Positions 1 to 8,394 of a stretch of DNA of 64,000 bases are shown here, one piece after another. Positions within the stretch are counted from its first letter, which is position 1, and each line of letters begins with the position of its first letter. Origin of the DNA: Pelomonas saccharophila_A (GTDB lineage: Bacteria > Pseudomonadota > Gammaproteobacteria > Burkholderiales > Burkholderiaceae_C). The notes under the pieces are model-generated. The model was not told the origin of the DNA and did no database searches. It saw only the letters and a list, made by a program, of their open reading frames with translations. The stretch covers positions 1,240,001 through 1,304,000 of the forward strand of contig NZ_JAVDXU010000002.1 in NCBI RefSeq assembly GCF_031458095.1, read 5' to 3'. The translations under genes were made by a program, and so were the position numbers.

Positions 1-99
1 CTGGACGCCATCAACGTCGTGCCGACCTATACCTACAGCCCGACCGACATCGAGCCGCGCACCGAGGTGCTGGTCTACTGGGCACAACGCTTGAAGTAA
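1..99 (+). CDS. C-terminal end of an unrecognised protein (partial)
   Basis: An open frame runs in from the left edge and ends at a TAA at 97-99, leaving 32 residues. The visible tail is rich in alternating polar and aromatic residues (TYTYSPTDIEP, then LVYWAQRLK) and carries no motif I recognise. The good GC-rich codon use and the clean stop before an intergenic gap make it a real gene end. A 6-bp inverted repeat (GCCGGC, three-base loop) follows at about 106-120 but has no T-run. Function cannot be inferred. Confidence 0.6.
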   Translation: MDAINVVPTYTYSPTDIEPRTEVLVYWAQRLK

Positions 100-220
100 G
101 GCGCCGCCGGCCCCGCCGGCCTGCCATTCGTCCGCCAGCCTCGCCGTTCGTCATCTAGGCGCCCGTGATGGTCAGGGGCGCCGGCAACATGCCTCCATCA
201 CAACCTTGATGGAGACCTGC

Positions 221-1114
221 ATGACCAAGCGTTCCTGGATGGGCCTGTTCGGTGCCGCCGTGGCCATTGCCACCGCGCTGTGGGTGAGCAACTGCCACGC
301 TGCCCCGACCGAGTTCCGCGACCTGCGCGTCGAGGTTGTTGGCCAGGGCCGGCCGGTGCTGATGATCCCGGGCCTGAACAGCGCCGCCAGCACCTGGACG
401 CAGACCTGCGCCGCCCTGCAGCCCGGCGTGCAATGCCATATCGTGCAGCTGCCCGGCTTTGCCGGCACGCCGGCCGCCGCCACGGACAACTTCCTGGACG
501 GCATGCGCGACCGCCTGCTGGCCTACCTGGACGACCGCAAGCTGGACCAGCCTGTCGTCATCGGCCACAGCCTGGGCGGCGTGCTGGCCCTGCAGATGGC
601 GGCCGAGAAGCCCGGCCGCATCGAGCGCCTCGTCATCGTCGACTCCCTGCCCTTCCTGGCCGGCCTGCGCGGCATGACGCCCGAGGCCGCGCGCGGCATG
701 GCGGCCGGCATGCGCCAGCAGATGCTGGCCGGCAGCCAGGAGCAATGGGAAGCCGGCGTGCGCCAGGGCGCGGGCGGCATGAGCCGCAGCCCGGCGAATG
801 CCGAGCGCATCGTCGCCTGGGGCCTGGCCAGCGACCGGGCGACGACGGCCCAGGCCATGTCGCAACTCTGGGGCGAGGACCTGCGCCCCCTGCTGCCCAG
901 GATCACCGCCCCCACCCTGGTGCTGGGCTCGTGGGCCGCCTACGAGCCCATGGGCTCGACGCTGGACAGCACCCGAAAGATCTTCGAGGCCCAGTACGCC
1001 GGCCTGAGCGGCGCCAGGGTGTCCATGAGCCAGCGCGGCTACCACTTCCTCATGTGGGACGATGCCGACTGGCTGGTCGGGGAGGTCAAGGGTTTCCTGG
1101 CTGCCGGCAAGTAA
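221..1114 (+). CDS. Secreted alpha/beta hydrolase
   Basis: This 297-residue protein begins with a signal peptide (basic MTKR, a hydrophobic stretch to about residue 25, then a cleavage-like CHA-AP). The rest is an alpha/beta-hydrolase fold. The nucleophile elbow GHSLGG puts the catalytic serine at about residue 117, an oxyanion-type segment MIPGLNS lies near residue 48, and a C-terminal GYHF supplies the likely catalytic histidine. The substrate is unknown; esterase or lactonase activity is typical of the family. I chose the ATG at 221 because GGAG sits 6 bases upstream and it places the signal peptide at the N-terminus. A TTG at 206 and an ATG at 209 are alternatives. The gene lies 18 bases ahead of the two-component pair and may be co-transcribed with it. 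Confidence 0.85.
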   Translation: MTKRSWMGLFGAAVAIATALWVSNCHAAPTEFRDLRVEVVGQGRPVLMIPGLNSAASTWTQTCAALQPGVQCHIVQLPGFAGTPAAATDNFLDGMRDRLLAYLDDRKLDQPVVIGHSLGGVLALQMAAEKPGRIERLVIVDSLPFLAGLRGMTPEAARGMAAGMRQQMLAGSQEQWEAGVRQGAGGMSRSPANAERIVAWGLASDRATTAQAMSQLWGEDLRPLLPRITAPTLVLGSWAAYEPMGSTLDSTRKIFEAQYAGLSGARVSMSQRGYHFLMWDDADWLVGEVKGFLAAGK

Positions 1115-1132
1115 ACCAGGGGAGCGAGGGGC

Positions 1133-2173
1133 ATGGAAACGCGCAGGCGCATGGTGGTGCAGGCCTCGCTGTGGGGCGGCTATGTGGCCGTCTCGCTGGC
1201 GATGGTGGCGAGCTTCCAGCCCCTCAACGCCTCCTTCGTCTTCGTGATGCTCTGCCTCGGTGCCGGCCTGTGGCTGGCCAGCGAGGGCCTGCGCGCCCTG
1301 GCCCTGCGCCGGGCCTGGCTGGACCGCTCGCCACCCGCGCTGCTGCTGCGGCTCGCCCTGCTGCCGCCGCTGTTCGCCCTGGCGGTGCAAGCGGCGCTCT
1401 TCCTCATCAACTGGGCCGGCGTGTCGCTCGGCCTGCTGCACTTCCCCCCGAACGTGCCGCGCGGCTGGCTGGTGCTGCTCAGCTACACGATGAACACCAG
1501 CATCATGCTGTGGCTGTGGCTGGCCGTCTGGGTGGGCCTGCAGATGCTGCAGCGCTGGCGCGTCGGCGAGATCGCCAAATGGCAGGCCGAGACCGCGGCG
1601 CGCGAGCTGGAGTTGCAGGTGCTGCGCGCCCAGATCAATCCGCATTTCCTGTTCAACGCGCTGAACAATCTGCGCGCCCTCATCAACGAGGACCCAGCCC
1701 GCGCCCGCGAGATGCTGAGCCGCCTGTCCAACACGCTGCGTCACACCCTGCAGCACAGCGCCAAGGAGCGCGTGCCGCTGGCCGACGAACTGGCCGTCGT
1801 GCGCGACTACGTGGCGCTGGAGCAGCTGCACCACGAGGAGAGGCTGCGCGTGGACTGGCGCATCGACCCCGCCACGGCCGATGCCAGCGTGCCGCCCATG
1901 CTGCTGCAGCTGCTGGTGGAGAACGCCATCAAGCACGGCATCGCGCGCACGGCGGGCGGCGGCGTCGTCGACATCGGCCTGAGGCGCAGCGGTGCGCGGC
2001 TGGCGGTGGCCGTCAGCAATCCCGGCCAGTGGGCGCCGGGTGCGTCGGACGGCACGGGCCTGGGCCTGGCGCATCTGCGCGAGCGCCTGGCGCGCGCCGG
2101 CGGCGAGGGTGCGGGCTGCCAGATCGCCGCGGCGGATGGCCGCGTGACCATCACCGTGGAGCTGGCCGCATGA
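1133..2173 (+). CDS. LytS/AlgZ-type membrane sensor histidine kinase
   Basis: The 346-residue protein has about four membrane helices in its first 140 residues and then a His_kinase (PF06580-type) domain. The phospho-acceptor sits in the characteristic QINPHFLFNALN block (H171), not in a classical HisKA box. The C-terminal ATPase has an N-box (LVENAIKHG) and a glycine-rich G-box (GTGLGLAHLRERL). It would phosphorylate the LytTR regulator encoded next, since its TGA overlaps that gene's ATG (ATGA). There is no recognisable extracytoplasmic sensor domain, so the signal is probably sensed in or at the membrane. Confidence 0.93.
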   Translation: METRRRMVVQASLWGGYVAVSLAMVASFQPLNASFVFVMLCLGAGLWLASEGLRALALRRAWLDRSPPALLLRLALLPPLFALAVQAALFLINWAGVSLGLLHFPPNVPRGWLVLLSYTMNTSIMLWLWLAVWVGLQMLQRWRVGEIAKWQAETAARELELQVLRAQINPHFLFNALNNLRALINEDPARAREMLSRLSNTLRHTLQHSAKERVPLADELAVVRDYVALEQLHHEERLRVDWRIDPATADASVPPMLLQLLVENAIKHGIARTAGGGVVDIGLRRSGARLAVAVSNPGQWAPGASDGTGLGLAHLRERLARAGGEGAGCQIAAADGRVTITVELAA

Positions 2174-2892
2174 GGATCTACATCGTCGAGGACTCGCGCC
2201 TGGCCCGCCAGGAGCTGCGCACCCTGCTGGCCGCCATCCCCGATGCCGACATCGTCGGCGAGGCCGCCGAGCTGGCGCCGGCCCGCGACGCCATCGAGAC
2301 CCTGCAACCCGAGCTGCTGCTGCTGGACGTCGAGCTGCCCGGCGCCACCGGCTTCGACCTGCTGGACCAGCTGGAGCACCTGCCGCTGGTCGTCTTCACG
2401 ACGGCCTATGACCAGCATGCGCTGGCGGCCTTCGAGCGCAATGCGCTGGACTATCTGCTCAAGCCCATCGACCCGGCGCGGCTGGAGGCGGCCCTGGCCA
2501 AGGCACGCGAACGCCTGCGGCCGGCGCCGGCTGCCGGGGCAGCACCAGGGGGCTTCAAGGGCGCCGACGACATGGTCTTCCTGCGCGACGGCGAGCGCTG
2601 CTGGTTCGTGCGCCTGGGCGACATCGCCGGCTTCGAGTCCTGCGGCAACTACGCCCAGGCCTGGTTCGACGGCCAGCGCCCGCTGCTGACGCGCACGCTG
2701 AGCGCCCTGGAGGAGAGGCTGGACCCCCAGCTCTTCTTCCGCGCCAGCCGCAGCCATCTGATCAATCTGCGCTGGATCCAGGACATCCAGCCCTGGAGCA
2801 ACGACGGCTACCGCGTCACCCTGCGTGACGGCCACCAGGTCGAGGTGTCACGTCGCCAAGCCAAGCTGTTGCGGGAGAAGCTGGAGCTTTGA
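2170..2892 (+). CDS. LytTR-family DNA-binding response regulator
   Basis: This 240-residue regulator has a receiver domain at residues 1-115, with acidic pocket E7/D8, phospho-acceptor D53 in LLLLDVELPG, T77/T78 and K98 (LLKPID). A LytTR DNA-binding domain covers about 140-236 and has the usual FFRASRSHLINL signature. Such proteins bind direct repeats through LytTR beta-strands and usually control envelope, adhesion or nutrient genes. It starts inside the stop codon of the upstream kinase, so translational coupling is likely. An in-frame open stretch continues far upstream, but that is only an antisense-free shadow of the kinase gene. Confidence 0.93.
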   Translation: MRIYIVEDSRLARQELRTLLAAIPDADIVGEAAELAPARDAIETLQPELLLLDVELPGATGFDLLDQLEHLPLVVFTTAYDQHALAAFERNALDYLLKPIDPARLEAALAKARERLRPAPAAGAAPGGFKGADDMVFLRDGERCWFVRLGDIAGFESCGNYAQAWFDGQRPLLTRTLSALEERLDPQLFFRASRSHLINLRWIQDIQPWSNDGYRVTLRDGHQVEVSRRQAKLLREKLEL

Positions 2893-2915
2893 CCCCGGGG
2901 TGGCAGACTTCGGCC

Positions 2916-4061
2916 ATGCCATCCTCCGCCGCGCCCCTGCCGATCCGCCGCATCGCCCTCACGACCGGCGGCGGCGATGCGCCCGGCCTGAACGCGGTGA
3001 TCTGCGCGGTCACGCGGGCGGCGCAGCGGCGGGGCTGGACTTGCGTGGGCATCCGCGACGGCTACGACGGCCTGCTGCGCCCCGAGCGCTACCGCCCGGG
3101 CGACGGCTGCATCGAACTGACGTCTGAGCGCGTCGAAGGCATCGCGGCCCTGGGCGGCACGCTGCTGGGCTCCACCAACAAGGGCGATCCCTTCGCCTAT
3201 CCGACGGCGCAGGCCGATGGCAGCGCCGCCCTGCTCGATCGCTCGCAGGACCTGCTCGACGCGCTGGCCCGCGAAGGCATCGACGCTCTGGTGGCGGTGG
3301 GCGGCGACGGCTCGCTCGCCATCGCCCATCGCCTGGCCCAGCGGGGCCTGCGCGTCGTGGGCGTGCCCAAGACCATAGACAACGACCTCGACGGCACCGT
3401 GATGACCTTCGGCTTCGACACCGCCGTGGGGTTTGCCAGCGAATGCATCGACCGCCTGCACACCACGGCGGCCAGCCATCACCGCGTGATCGCCGTGGAG
3501 GTCATGGGTCGCTACGCCGGCTGGATCGCGCTGCATGCCGGCCTGGCCGGCGGCGCCCACGCCATCCTGCTGCCCGAGCTGCCCTTCGACTTGGGCGCGG
3601 TGGCCGAGCTGATCGCGCGGCGCGAGGCCCAGGGCCTGGCCTATTCCATCGTTGTCGTTGCCGAGGGCGCCTATCCCAGGGACGGTTCGCGCCTGCTGTG
3701 CGGGCCTGCCGAAGCCGGCCACGCCGAGCGGCTGGGCGGCATGGGCGAGCAGGTCGCCCAGGCGCTGGCGCGGCTGACGGGCAAGGATGCGCGTTGCGTC
3801 GTGCTCGGCCATCTGTTGCGCGGCGGCAGCCCGACGGCCTTCGACCGCGTCGCGGCGCTGCGCTTCGGTGCCGCGGCGGTGCGTGCGCTGGAGGCCGGCC
3901 AGAGCGATGTCATGGTGGCCCTGGACGGCAATGACGTCCACCCCGTGCCGCTGGCCGAGGTGGCGGGCCGCATGAAGGCCGTGCCGCTGGACGGCGGCAC
4001 GCTGGCCACCGCGAGGGACCTGGGCGTCTGCCTCGGCGTGTCGGCTGCCACAGCAGCCTGA
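2916..4061 (+). CDS. 6-phosphofructokinase, group III-like
   Basis: The 381-residue protein is a PfkA-superfamily phosphofructokinase that phosphorylates fructose 6-phosphate in glycolysis. The phosphoryl-donor loop TGGGDAPGLN is at residues 17-26, GGDGS at 129-133 and PKTIDND at 151-157; the last holds the catalytic aspartates. The phosphate-donor signature is mixed. Glycine at the GGDG position (E. coli G104) is typical of ATP enzymes, while lysine in PKTIDND (E. coli G124) is typical of PPi enzymes. This G/K pair is known from ATP-dependent group III enzymes of actinobacteria. I chose ATG 2916 over an in-frame TTG at 2889 because the family begins close to the TGGGDAPG loop. Donor choice is unproven. 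Confidence 0.92.
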   Translation: MPSSAAPLPIRRIALTTGGGDAPGLNAVICAVTRAAQRRGWTCVGIRDGYDGLLRPERYRPGDGCIELTSERVEGIAALGGTLLGSTNKGDPFAYPTAQADGSAALLDRSQDLLDALAREGIDALVAVGGDGSLAIAHRLAQRGLRVVGVPKTIDNDLDGTVMTFGFDTAVGFASECIDRLHTTAASHHRVIAVEVMGRYAGWIALHAGLAGGAHAILLPELPFDLGAVAELIARREAQGLAYSIVVVAEGAYPRDGSRLLCGPAEAGHAERLGGMGEQVAQALARLTGKDARCVVLGHLLRGGSPTAFDRVAALRFGAAAVRALEAGQSDVMVALDGNDVHPVPLAEVAGRMKAVPLDGGTLATARDLGVCLGVSAATAA

Positions 4062-4154
4062 TGCCGCCGTCGTGCAACTCGTCGCGTGCCGCGCGACGCC
4101 TTGGCGCGGGCTGCCTACGCTGCGCCCTTCTTCTTCTCCAACGACGGAAACCGC

Positions 4155-4343
4155 ATGACCCGCATTGCCTCCTACTGCCTCGCCCTGGGCGCCTCCGCCC
4201 TGCTCAGCGCCTGCGTGTTCGCGCCGCCCGTCACGACGCCGACCGACACCAACGCCGTCGCCAAGATGAGCGAGCAGGCCCTGGCCACCTGTGGCGCGGG
4301 CAATGTGAAGGAAGTGAACGCGAAGAGCTTCACCTGCAAATGA
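4155..4343 (+). CDS. Small lipoprotein of unknown function
   Basis: This is a 62-residue protein with a lipoprotein signal peptide: MTRIAS, a hydrophobic core and the lipobox LSAC, which puts the lipidated cysteine near residue 20. The mature part is only about 43 residues. It begins FAPPVTTPTDTN and contains two further cysteines (ATCGAG and the final FTCK), which could form a disulfide in the periplasm. A purine-rich CGGAAA precedes the ATG. The longer frame starting at 4086 has no signal structure and was rejected. It ends 10 bases before the convergent recG. Confidence 0.7.
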   Translation: MTRIASYCLALGASALLSACVFAPPVTTPTDTNAVAKMSEQALATCGAGNVKEVNAKSFTCK

Positions 4344-4353
4344 GCAGCAGCTC

Positions 4354-6402
4354 CTAGGCCTTCAGATACTCGGCCTTCGTCCCCAGCCAGCGCCTCACCT
4401 GGGCCGCGGCCGCGGCCGGATGGCGGTCCAGCAGTTCGGGGGCCAGCTTGCGCGCGGCGACGAGCAGGGGCGCGTCCTCCTGCAGGTCGGCGAAACGCAG
4501 CAGCTCGGCGCCGCTCTGGCGCGAGCCCATGAACTCGCCCGGCCCGCGGATGTCGAGGTCGCGGCGCGCGATCTCGAAGCCGTCGGTCGTCTCGGCCATG
4601 GCCTTCAGGCGCGACTTGCCGGTGTCGGACAGCGGCGGGCTGTAGATCAGCACGCACACGCTGGCCTTGGCCCCGCGTCCGACGCGGCCACGCAGCTGGT
4701 GCAGCTGCGCCAGGCCGAAGCGCTCGGCGTGCTCGATGACCATCAGGCTGGCATTGGGCACGTCCACGCCCACCTCGATGACGGTTGTCGCGACCAGCAC
4801 GCTCATGCGCCCGCTGGAGAACTCGGCCATGACGGCGGCCTTGTCGCCGGGCGACATGCGGCCATGCAGCAGGCCGACCGCAGTGCCGGGCAAGGCCGCG
4901 CTCAGTTCGGCATGCGTCTCGGTCGCGTTGCGCAGGTCCACCGCCTCGCTCTCCTCCACCAGCGGGCAGACCCAGTAGACCTGGGCCCCATCGGCCACCG
5001 CCATGCGGATCTTGTCGACGACGTCATGCCGCTTGGACTCCGTGAACACCTTGGTCACGATGGGGCTGCGGCCGGGCGGCAGCTCGTCGATGGTGGAGAC
5101 GTCCAGGTCGGCGAAATAGGTCATCGCCAGCGTGCGCGGGATGGGCGTGGCGCTCATCATCAGCAGATGCGGCTCCAGGTCCATGGCCTTCAACTTGTTC
5201 CTCAAGGCCAGCCGCTGCGCGACGCCAAAGCGGTGCTGCTCGTCGATGATGGCCAGGCCCAGCCTGGCGAAGCGCACCTTGTCCTCGATGACGGCATGGG
5301 TGCCGACGATGAGCTGGGCCTCGCCCGAGGATGCCGCGTCCAGCATCTTCTGCCTCGCCTTGCCCTTCACGCTGCCGGTGATCCACGCCACCTTCAGGCC
5401 CAGCGGCTCCAGCCAGCCGATCAGCTTGCGGAAATGCTGCTCGGCCAGGATCTCGGTGGGCGCCATCAGTGCGCATTGCCAGCCGGCGTCTATGGCGATG
5501 GCTGCGGCCAGCGCGGCCACCACCGTCTTGCCCGAGCCTACGTCGCCCTGCAGCAGGCGGTGCGTCGGCTGCGGCCGCGCCAGGTCCTGGGCAATCTCCT
5601 CGGATACGCGCTGCTGGGCGCCGGTCAACTGGAAGGGCAGGACCGCCAGCAGCTTTTCGTGCAGGCCGCCCGGCTGGGCGCGCAGCGCCGGGGCGACGAG
5701 CAGCGCCCGCTCGCGCTGCGCCTGCAGCTGCGACAACTGCTGGGCCAGCAGTTCCTCGAACTTGAGGCGGTGCCAGGCCAAGTGGTGGTGTTCATGCAGG
5801 GCCTCCTGCGAGGCGCTCGGTGGCGGGTGGTGCAGATAGTTGAGCGCGTCCTTCAGGCTCGGCAGTCCCGGCGGGATGATGCCGGCCGGCAGGATCTCGC
5901 GCAGGTCGGCCCGCGCCAACCCCGAGGCCACGGCCTTGCGCAGATAGGCCTGGGGCAGTTGGGCCGAGGCCGGATAGACGGGGGTCAGGGCTTGCGCCAG
6001 CGGGGTGTCCTCGTCGACGACCTTGACGACCGGGTGCACCATCTCGCGGCCGAAGAAACCGACCCGCGCCTCGCCGCGCACGCGCAGCCGGGTTGCGGCC
6101 GACATCTGCTTCTGCTGCGAGGGGTAGAAGTGCAGGAAGCGCAGCAGCAGCGTGCCGGAGTCGTCCTTGACGCGCACCAGCAGCTGGCGGCGGCTGCGCA
6201 GCTCCACCTGGCAGTCGACGACGACGCCCTCCACCTGGGCCGGCTCGCCCTCGCGCAGCGCGGCGATGGGCGTCAGCCGCGTCTCGTCCTCGTAGCGCAT
6301 CGGCAGATGCAGGGCCAGGTCGATGTCGCGCAGCAGGCCGAGCTTTTCCATCGCCTTCTGGGGGGCGGACTTGGGCGGTGGCGGGGGGGCTGGCGCGGTC
6401 AT
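4354..6402 (-). CDS. recG: ATP-dependent DNA helicase RecG
   Basis: The 682-residue protein is RecG, which rewinds and regresses stalled replication forks and branch-migrates Holliday junctions. After a proline-rich start comes the wedge/OB domain (RSRRQLLVRVKDDSG region). The superfamily 2 helicase motifs follow: Walker A GDVGSGKT near residue 285, DEQH (IIDEQHRFG) near 385, MSATPIPRTLA, and the C-terminal QLRGRVGRG motif VI. Length is normal for the family. The open frame continues upstream for nearly 300 codons, but the ATG at 6402 gives the expected N-terminus. It diverges from the lipoprotein gene at 6484. Confidence 0.97.
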   Translation of the reverse strand: MTAPAPPPPPKSAPQKAMEKLGLLRDIDLALHLPMRYEDETRLTPIAALREGEPAQVEGVVVDCQVELRSRRQLLVRVKDDSGTLLLRFLHFYPSQQKQMSAATRLRVRGEARVGFFGREMVHPVVKVVDEDTPLAQALTPVYPASAQLPQAYLRKAVASGLARADLREILPAGIIPPGLPSLKDALNYLHHPPPSASQEALHEHHHLAWHRLKFEELLAQQLSQLQAQRERALLVAPALRAQPGGLHEKLLAVLPFQLTGAQQRVSEEIAQDLARPQPTHRLLQGDVGSGKTVVAALAAAIAIDAGWQCALMAPTEILAEQHFRKLIGWLEPLGLKVAWITGSVKGKARQKMLDAASSGEAQLIVGTHAVIEDKVRFARLGLAIIDEQHRFGVAQRLALRNKLKAMDLEPHLLMMSATPIPRTLAMTYFADLDVSTIDELPPGRSPIVTKVFTESKRHDVVDKIRMAVADGAQVYWVCPLVEESEAVDLRNATETHAELSAALPGTAVGLLHGRMSPGDKAAVMAEFSSGRMSVLVATTVIEVGVDVPNASLMVIEHAERFGLAQLHQLRGRVGRGAKASVCVLIYSPPLSDTGKSRLKAMAETTDGFEIARRDLDIRGPGEFMGSRQSGAELLRFADLQEDAPLLVAARKLAPELLDRHPAAAAAQVRRWLGTKAEYLKA

Positions 6403-6483
6403 CAGGCCGGCATTCTGGCGGCATGGAATAGTTTGCTGCACCCGCGTGTTTACCGTCATGTCCCCCACTTCACGAGTCCTGAC

Positions 6484-6855
6484 ATGAACTTCCGTCTCCT
6501 GGCCGCCGCCGTGGCCCTCGTCCTCGCGGCCTGCGCCGCCACGCCGCCCGCTCCCGCCACCGTGACCGACGGCGTTCTGGTTGGCGCCAATGGCATGACG
6601 CTCTACACCTTCGACAAGGACAGCGCCGGCAGCGGCAAGAGCGTCTGCAACGGCCCCTGCGCCAGCAACTGGCCGCCCCTGGCCGCTGCGGCCGGCGCTG
6701 CCGGCAGTGGCGACTGGAGCGTGATCACGCGTGACGACGGCAAGGCCCAGTGGGCCTACAAGGGCAAGCCGCTGTACTTCTGGGCCAAGGACCAGAAGCC
6801 GGGCGACCGCACGGGCGACGGCTTCAACAAGGTCTGGCAGCTGGCCAAGCCCTGA
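6484..6855 (+). CDS. COG4315-type repeat lipoprotein
   Basis: This 123-residue lipoprotein has the lipobox LAAC at about residues 15-18. The mature part carries two copies of the secreted-repeat motif Yx(F/W/Y)xxD: LYTFDKDSAG early on and LYFWAKDQKPGD near the end. They are separated by a CNGPCASNWPPL segment with two cysteines. This is the conserved family of predicted lipoproteins of unknown function usually found beside ECF sigma/anti-sigma genes. Here it precedes the sigma gene by only 6 bases, so it is likely co-transcribed with it and may be a target or sensor of that stress regulon. Confidence 0.85.
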   Translation: MNFRLLAAAVALVLAACAATPPAPATVTDGVLVGANGMTLYTFDKDSAGSGKSVCNGPCASNWPPLAAAAGAAGSGDWSVITRDDGKAQWAYKGKPLYFWAKDQKPGDRTGDGFNKVWQLAKP

Positions 6856-6861
6856 CGCTGG

Positions 6862-7386
6862 ATGCCCGCCGTGGCCGTCGAGCAGCTGCTCGCCCACATC
6901 CCGGCCCTGCGCCGGTATGCCCGGCTGCTGACCGGCGACGCCACGCGGGCCGACGACCTGGTGCAGGACACCCTGGAGCGCGCCTGCCGCAAATGGCGGC
7001 TGTGGCGCCCTGGCACGGCGCTGCGGCCCTGGCTGCTGTCCATCATGCACAACCTGCACGTCAACCAGTTGCGCGACTGGCATCTCGATGACGGCCATGC
7101 GCTGCTGGACGACCTGCCGGAGCGGGCCGACCCCGCCGCCCCGGCCGGCGAGCGTCTGGACCTGGAGCGCGCTCTGGCCGCGCTGCCGCCGGGCCAGCGT
7201 GCGGTGATGCTGCTGGTGGTCGTCGAGGAGTACACCTATGCCGAAGCCGCCGACATCCTGGACGTGCCCGTGGGCACCGTCATGTCGCGCCTGCACCGCG
7301 GGCGCGAGGCCCTGCGGGTGGCCCTCGCGCCGGCTGCGCCGGTCGCCAGCGCCCAGATCGTGAACCTCGCGCGGATGAAGCGATGA
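6862..7386 (+). CDS. ECF-type RNA polymerase sigma factor
   Basis: This 174-residue sigma-70 family member carries region 2 (about 10-75, with DDLVQDTLERA and the -10-recognition helix RPWLLSIMHNLHVN). Region 4 (about 105-155) has the helix-turn-helix YAEAADILDVPVGTVMSRLH. There is no region 1 or 3, as expected for the ECF class. The ATGA overlap with the following anti-sigma gene and the 6-base gap to the lipoprotein gene make a three-gene operon. It probably controls its own operon and an envelope or oxidative-stress set, but no promoter motif was identified. Confidence 0.95.
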   Translation: MPAVAVEQLLAHIPALRRYARLLTGDATRADDLVQDTLERACRKWRLWRPGTALRPWLLSIMHNLHVNQLRDWHLDDGHALLDDLPERADPAAPAGERLDLERALAALPPGQRAVMLLVVVEEYTYAEAADILDVPVGTVMSRLHRGREALRVALAPAAPVASAQIVNLARMKR

Positions 7387-8228
7387 GCCACCCTTCCCAC
7401 CCCGACGATGCCTCGCTGCCGGCGAGCGAGGCCCGGCTGCACGCCTTCGTCGACGGGCAGCTGCCGCCCGAGCAGCGCGAGGCCGTGCGCCAGCAGCTGC
7501 GCACCGACCCCGAGGCCGCCGCCCGCGTGGCGGAGTGGCAGTTCCAGCGCCAGGCCCTGCGCGGCCTGGCCCGCGACTGGCCGATGGACGAGACCCCGCC
7601 CGATCTCAGCGGCATCGTGCTGCGCGCTGCCGCCGGCCGCCGCTGGCGCACCTACCTGCCCCAGGCGCTGGCTGCGGGCCTGCTGCTCACGCTGGGTATC
7701 TCCGGCGGCTACCAGTGGGGCCGGCATGAGGCGGGCGCGCCGGCGTGGCCGGCCGCGCCCATCGCGAGCCGCGCCGCCGGCGTGCCCGAGTTCGCCCGCG
7801 AAGCCGGCGTGGCCTTCGCCGTCTACAGCACCGAGAAGCGTCACCCGGTGGAGGTCTCGGCCGCCGAGCAGGCCCATCTGGTGCAGTGGCTGAGCAAGCG
7901 CCTCGGCCGGCCGCTCAAGGTGCCGGTCTTGACCGACCGCGGTTACGCCCTGCTCGGTGGCCGCCTGCTGCCTGGCGATGCCAGCCAGCCGGGCAGCCCG
8001 CGGGCGCAGTTCATGTACGAGAACGCCGATGGCGACCGCCTGACCCTTTATGTGGCCGTCTTCGACGCCGGTGCCACCCCTGCGGGCGCCGAGTTCCGCC
8101 TGCTGCAGCAGGACGGGCGCACCACGCTGTACTGGGCAGACGGCGAGTTCGGCTACGCGCTCAGCGCCCATCCGGCGACCGAGCTGCAGCCACTGGCGCA
8201 ACGCGTGCATCAGCAGCTCGCCGGCTAG
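7383..8228 (+). CDS. Membrane anti-sigma factor
   Basis: This 281-residue protein has a cytosolic N-terminal anti-sigma segment (RLHAFVDGQLPPEQRE, residues 18-33), one membrane helix at about 91-110 and a periplasmic domain of about 170 residues. The N-terminal module lacks the HxxxCxxC zinc site of ZAS-type anti-sigmas. It matches the non-zinc 'HAFVDGQL' proteobacterial family that holds an ECF sigma at the membrane. Its start overlaps the sigma stop (ATGA), indicating coupled synthesis in fixed ratio. The periplasmic part is presumably the sensing or protease-target domain. Confidence 0.9.
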   Translation: MSHPSHPDDASLPASEARLHAFVDGQLPPEQREAVRQQLRTDPEAAARVAEWQFQRQALRGLARDWPMDETPPDLSGIVLRAAAGRRWRTYLPQALAAGLLLTLGISGGYQWGRHEAGAPAWPAAPIASRAAGVPEFAREAGVAFAVYSTEKRHPVEVSAAEQAHLVQWLSKRLGRPLKVPVLTDRGYALLGGRLLPGDASQPGSPRAQFMYENADGDRLTLYVAVFDAGATPAGAEFRLLQQDGRTTLYWADGEFGYALSAHPATELQPLAQRVHQQLAG

Positions 8229-8394
8229 GCCGCGAGATGGAACTGGCCGTCGCGCTTGATCGCGTCTCGCGCCGCCTGCGTGGCATGGGAATGGCAGGCC
8301 CCCTCATCTGAGCGGAGCCTCCAGCCACGCCCTGGTTTTGCTTCACAATCCGGCCCCACAAAAACGGCCCATAGATGGGCAGGGAGGTTCTGCG

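Noticed and set aside
106..120. Short hairpin GCCGGC-CCC-GCCGGC after the first gene
   Set aside because: Such GC palindromes are common by chance here and there is no T-run, so it is not called a terminator.
155..2074. Long open frame on the minus strand (639 codons)
   Set aside because: Very GC-rich DNA leaves long antisense frames. The plus-strand hydrolase and kinase genes have clear family motifs; this frame is Gln/Ala/His-rich with none.
4420..6483. Plus-strand frame running through recG into the lipoprotein gene
   Set aside because: Shadow of recG; only the last 124 codons from ATG 6484, with a lipobox, are real.
8229..8394. Minus-strand tail QAARDAIKRDGQFHLAA resembling the end of the solute-binding proteins
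   Set aside because: Only about 17 residues resemble the ALDAMKRDGRYE tail and nothing upstream continues the similarity, so a pseudogene claim is not supported.
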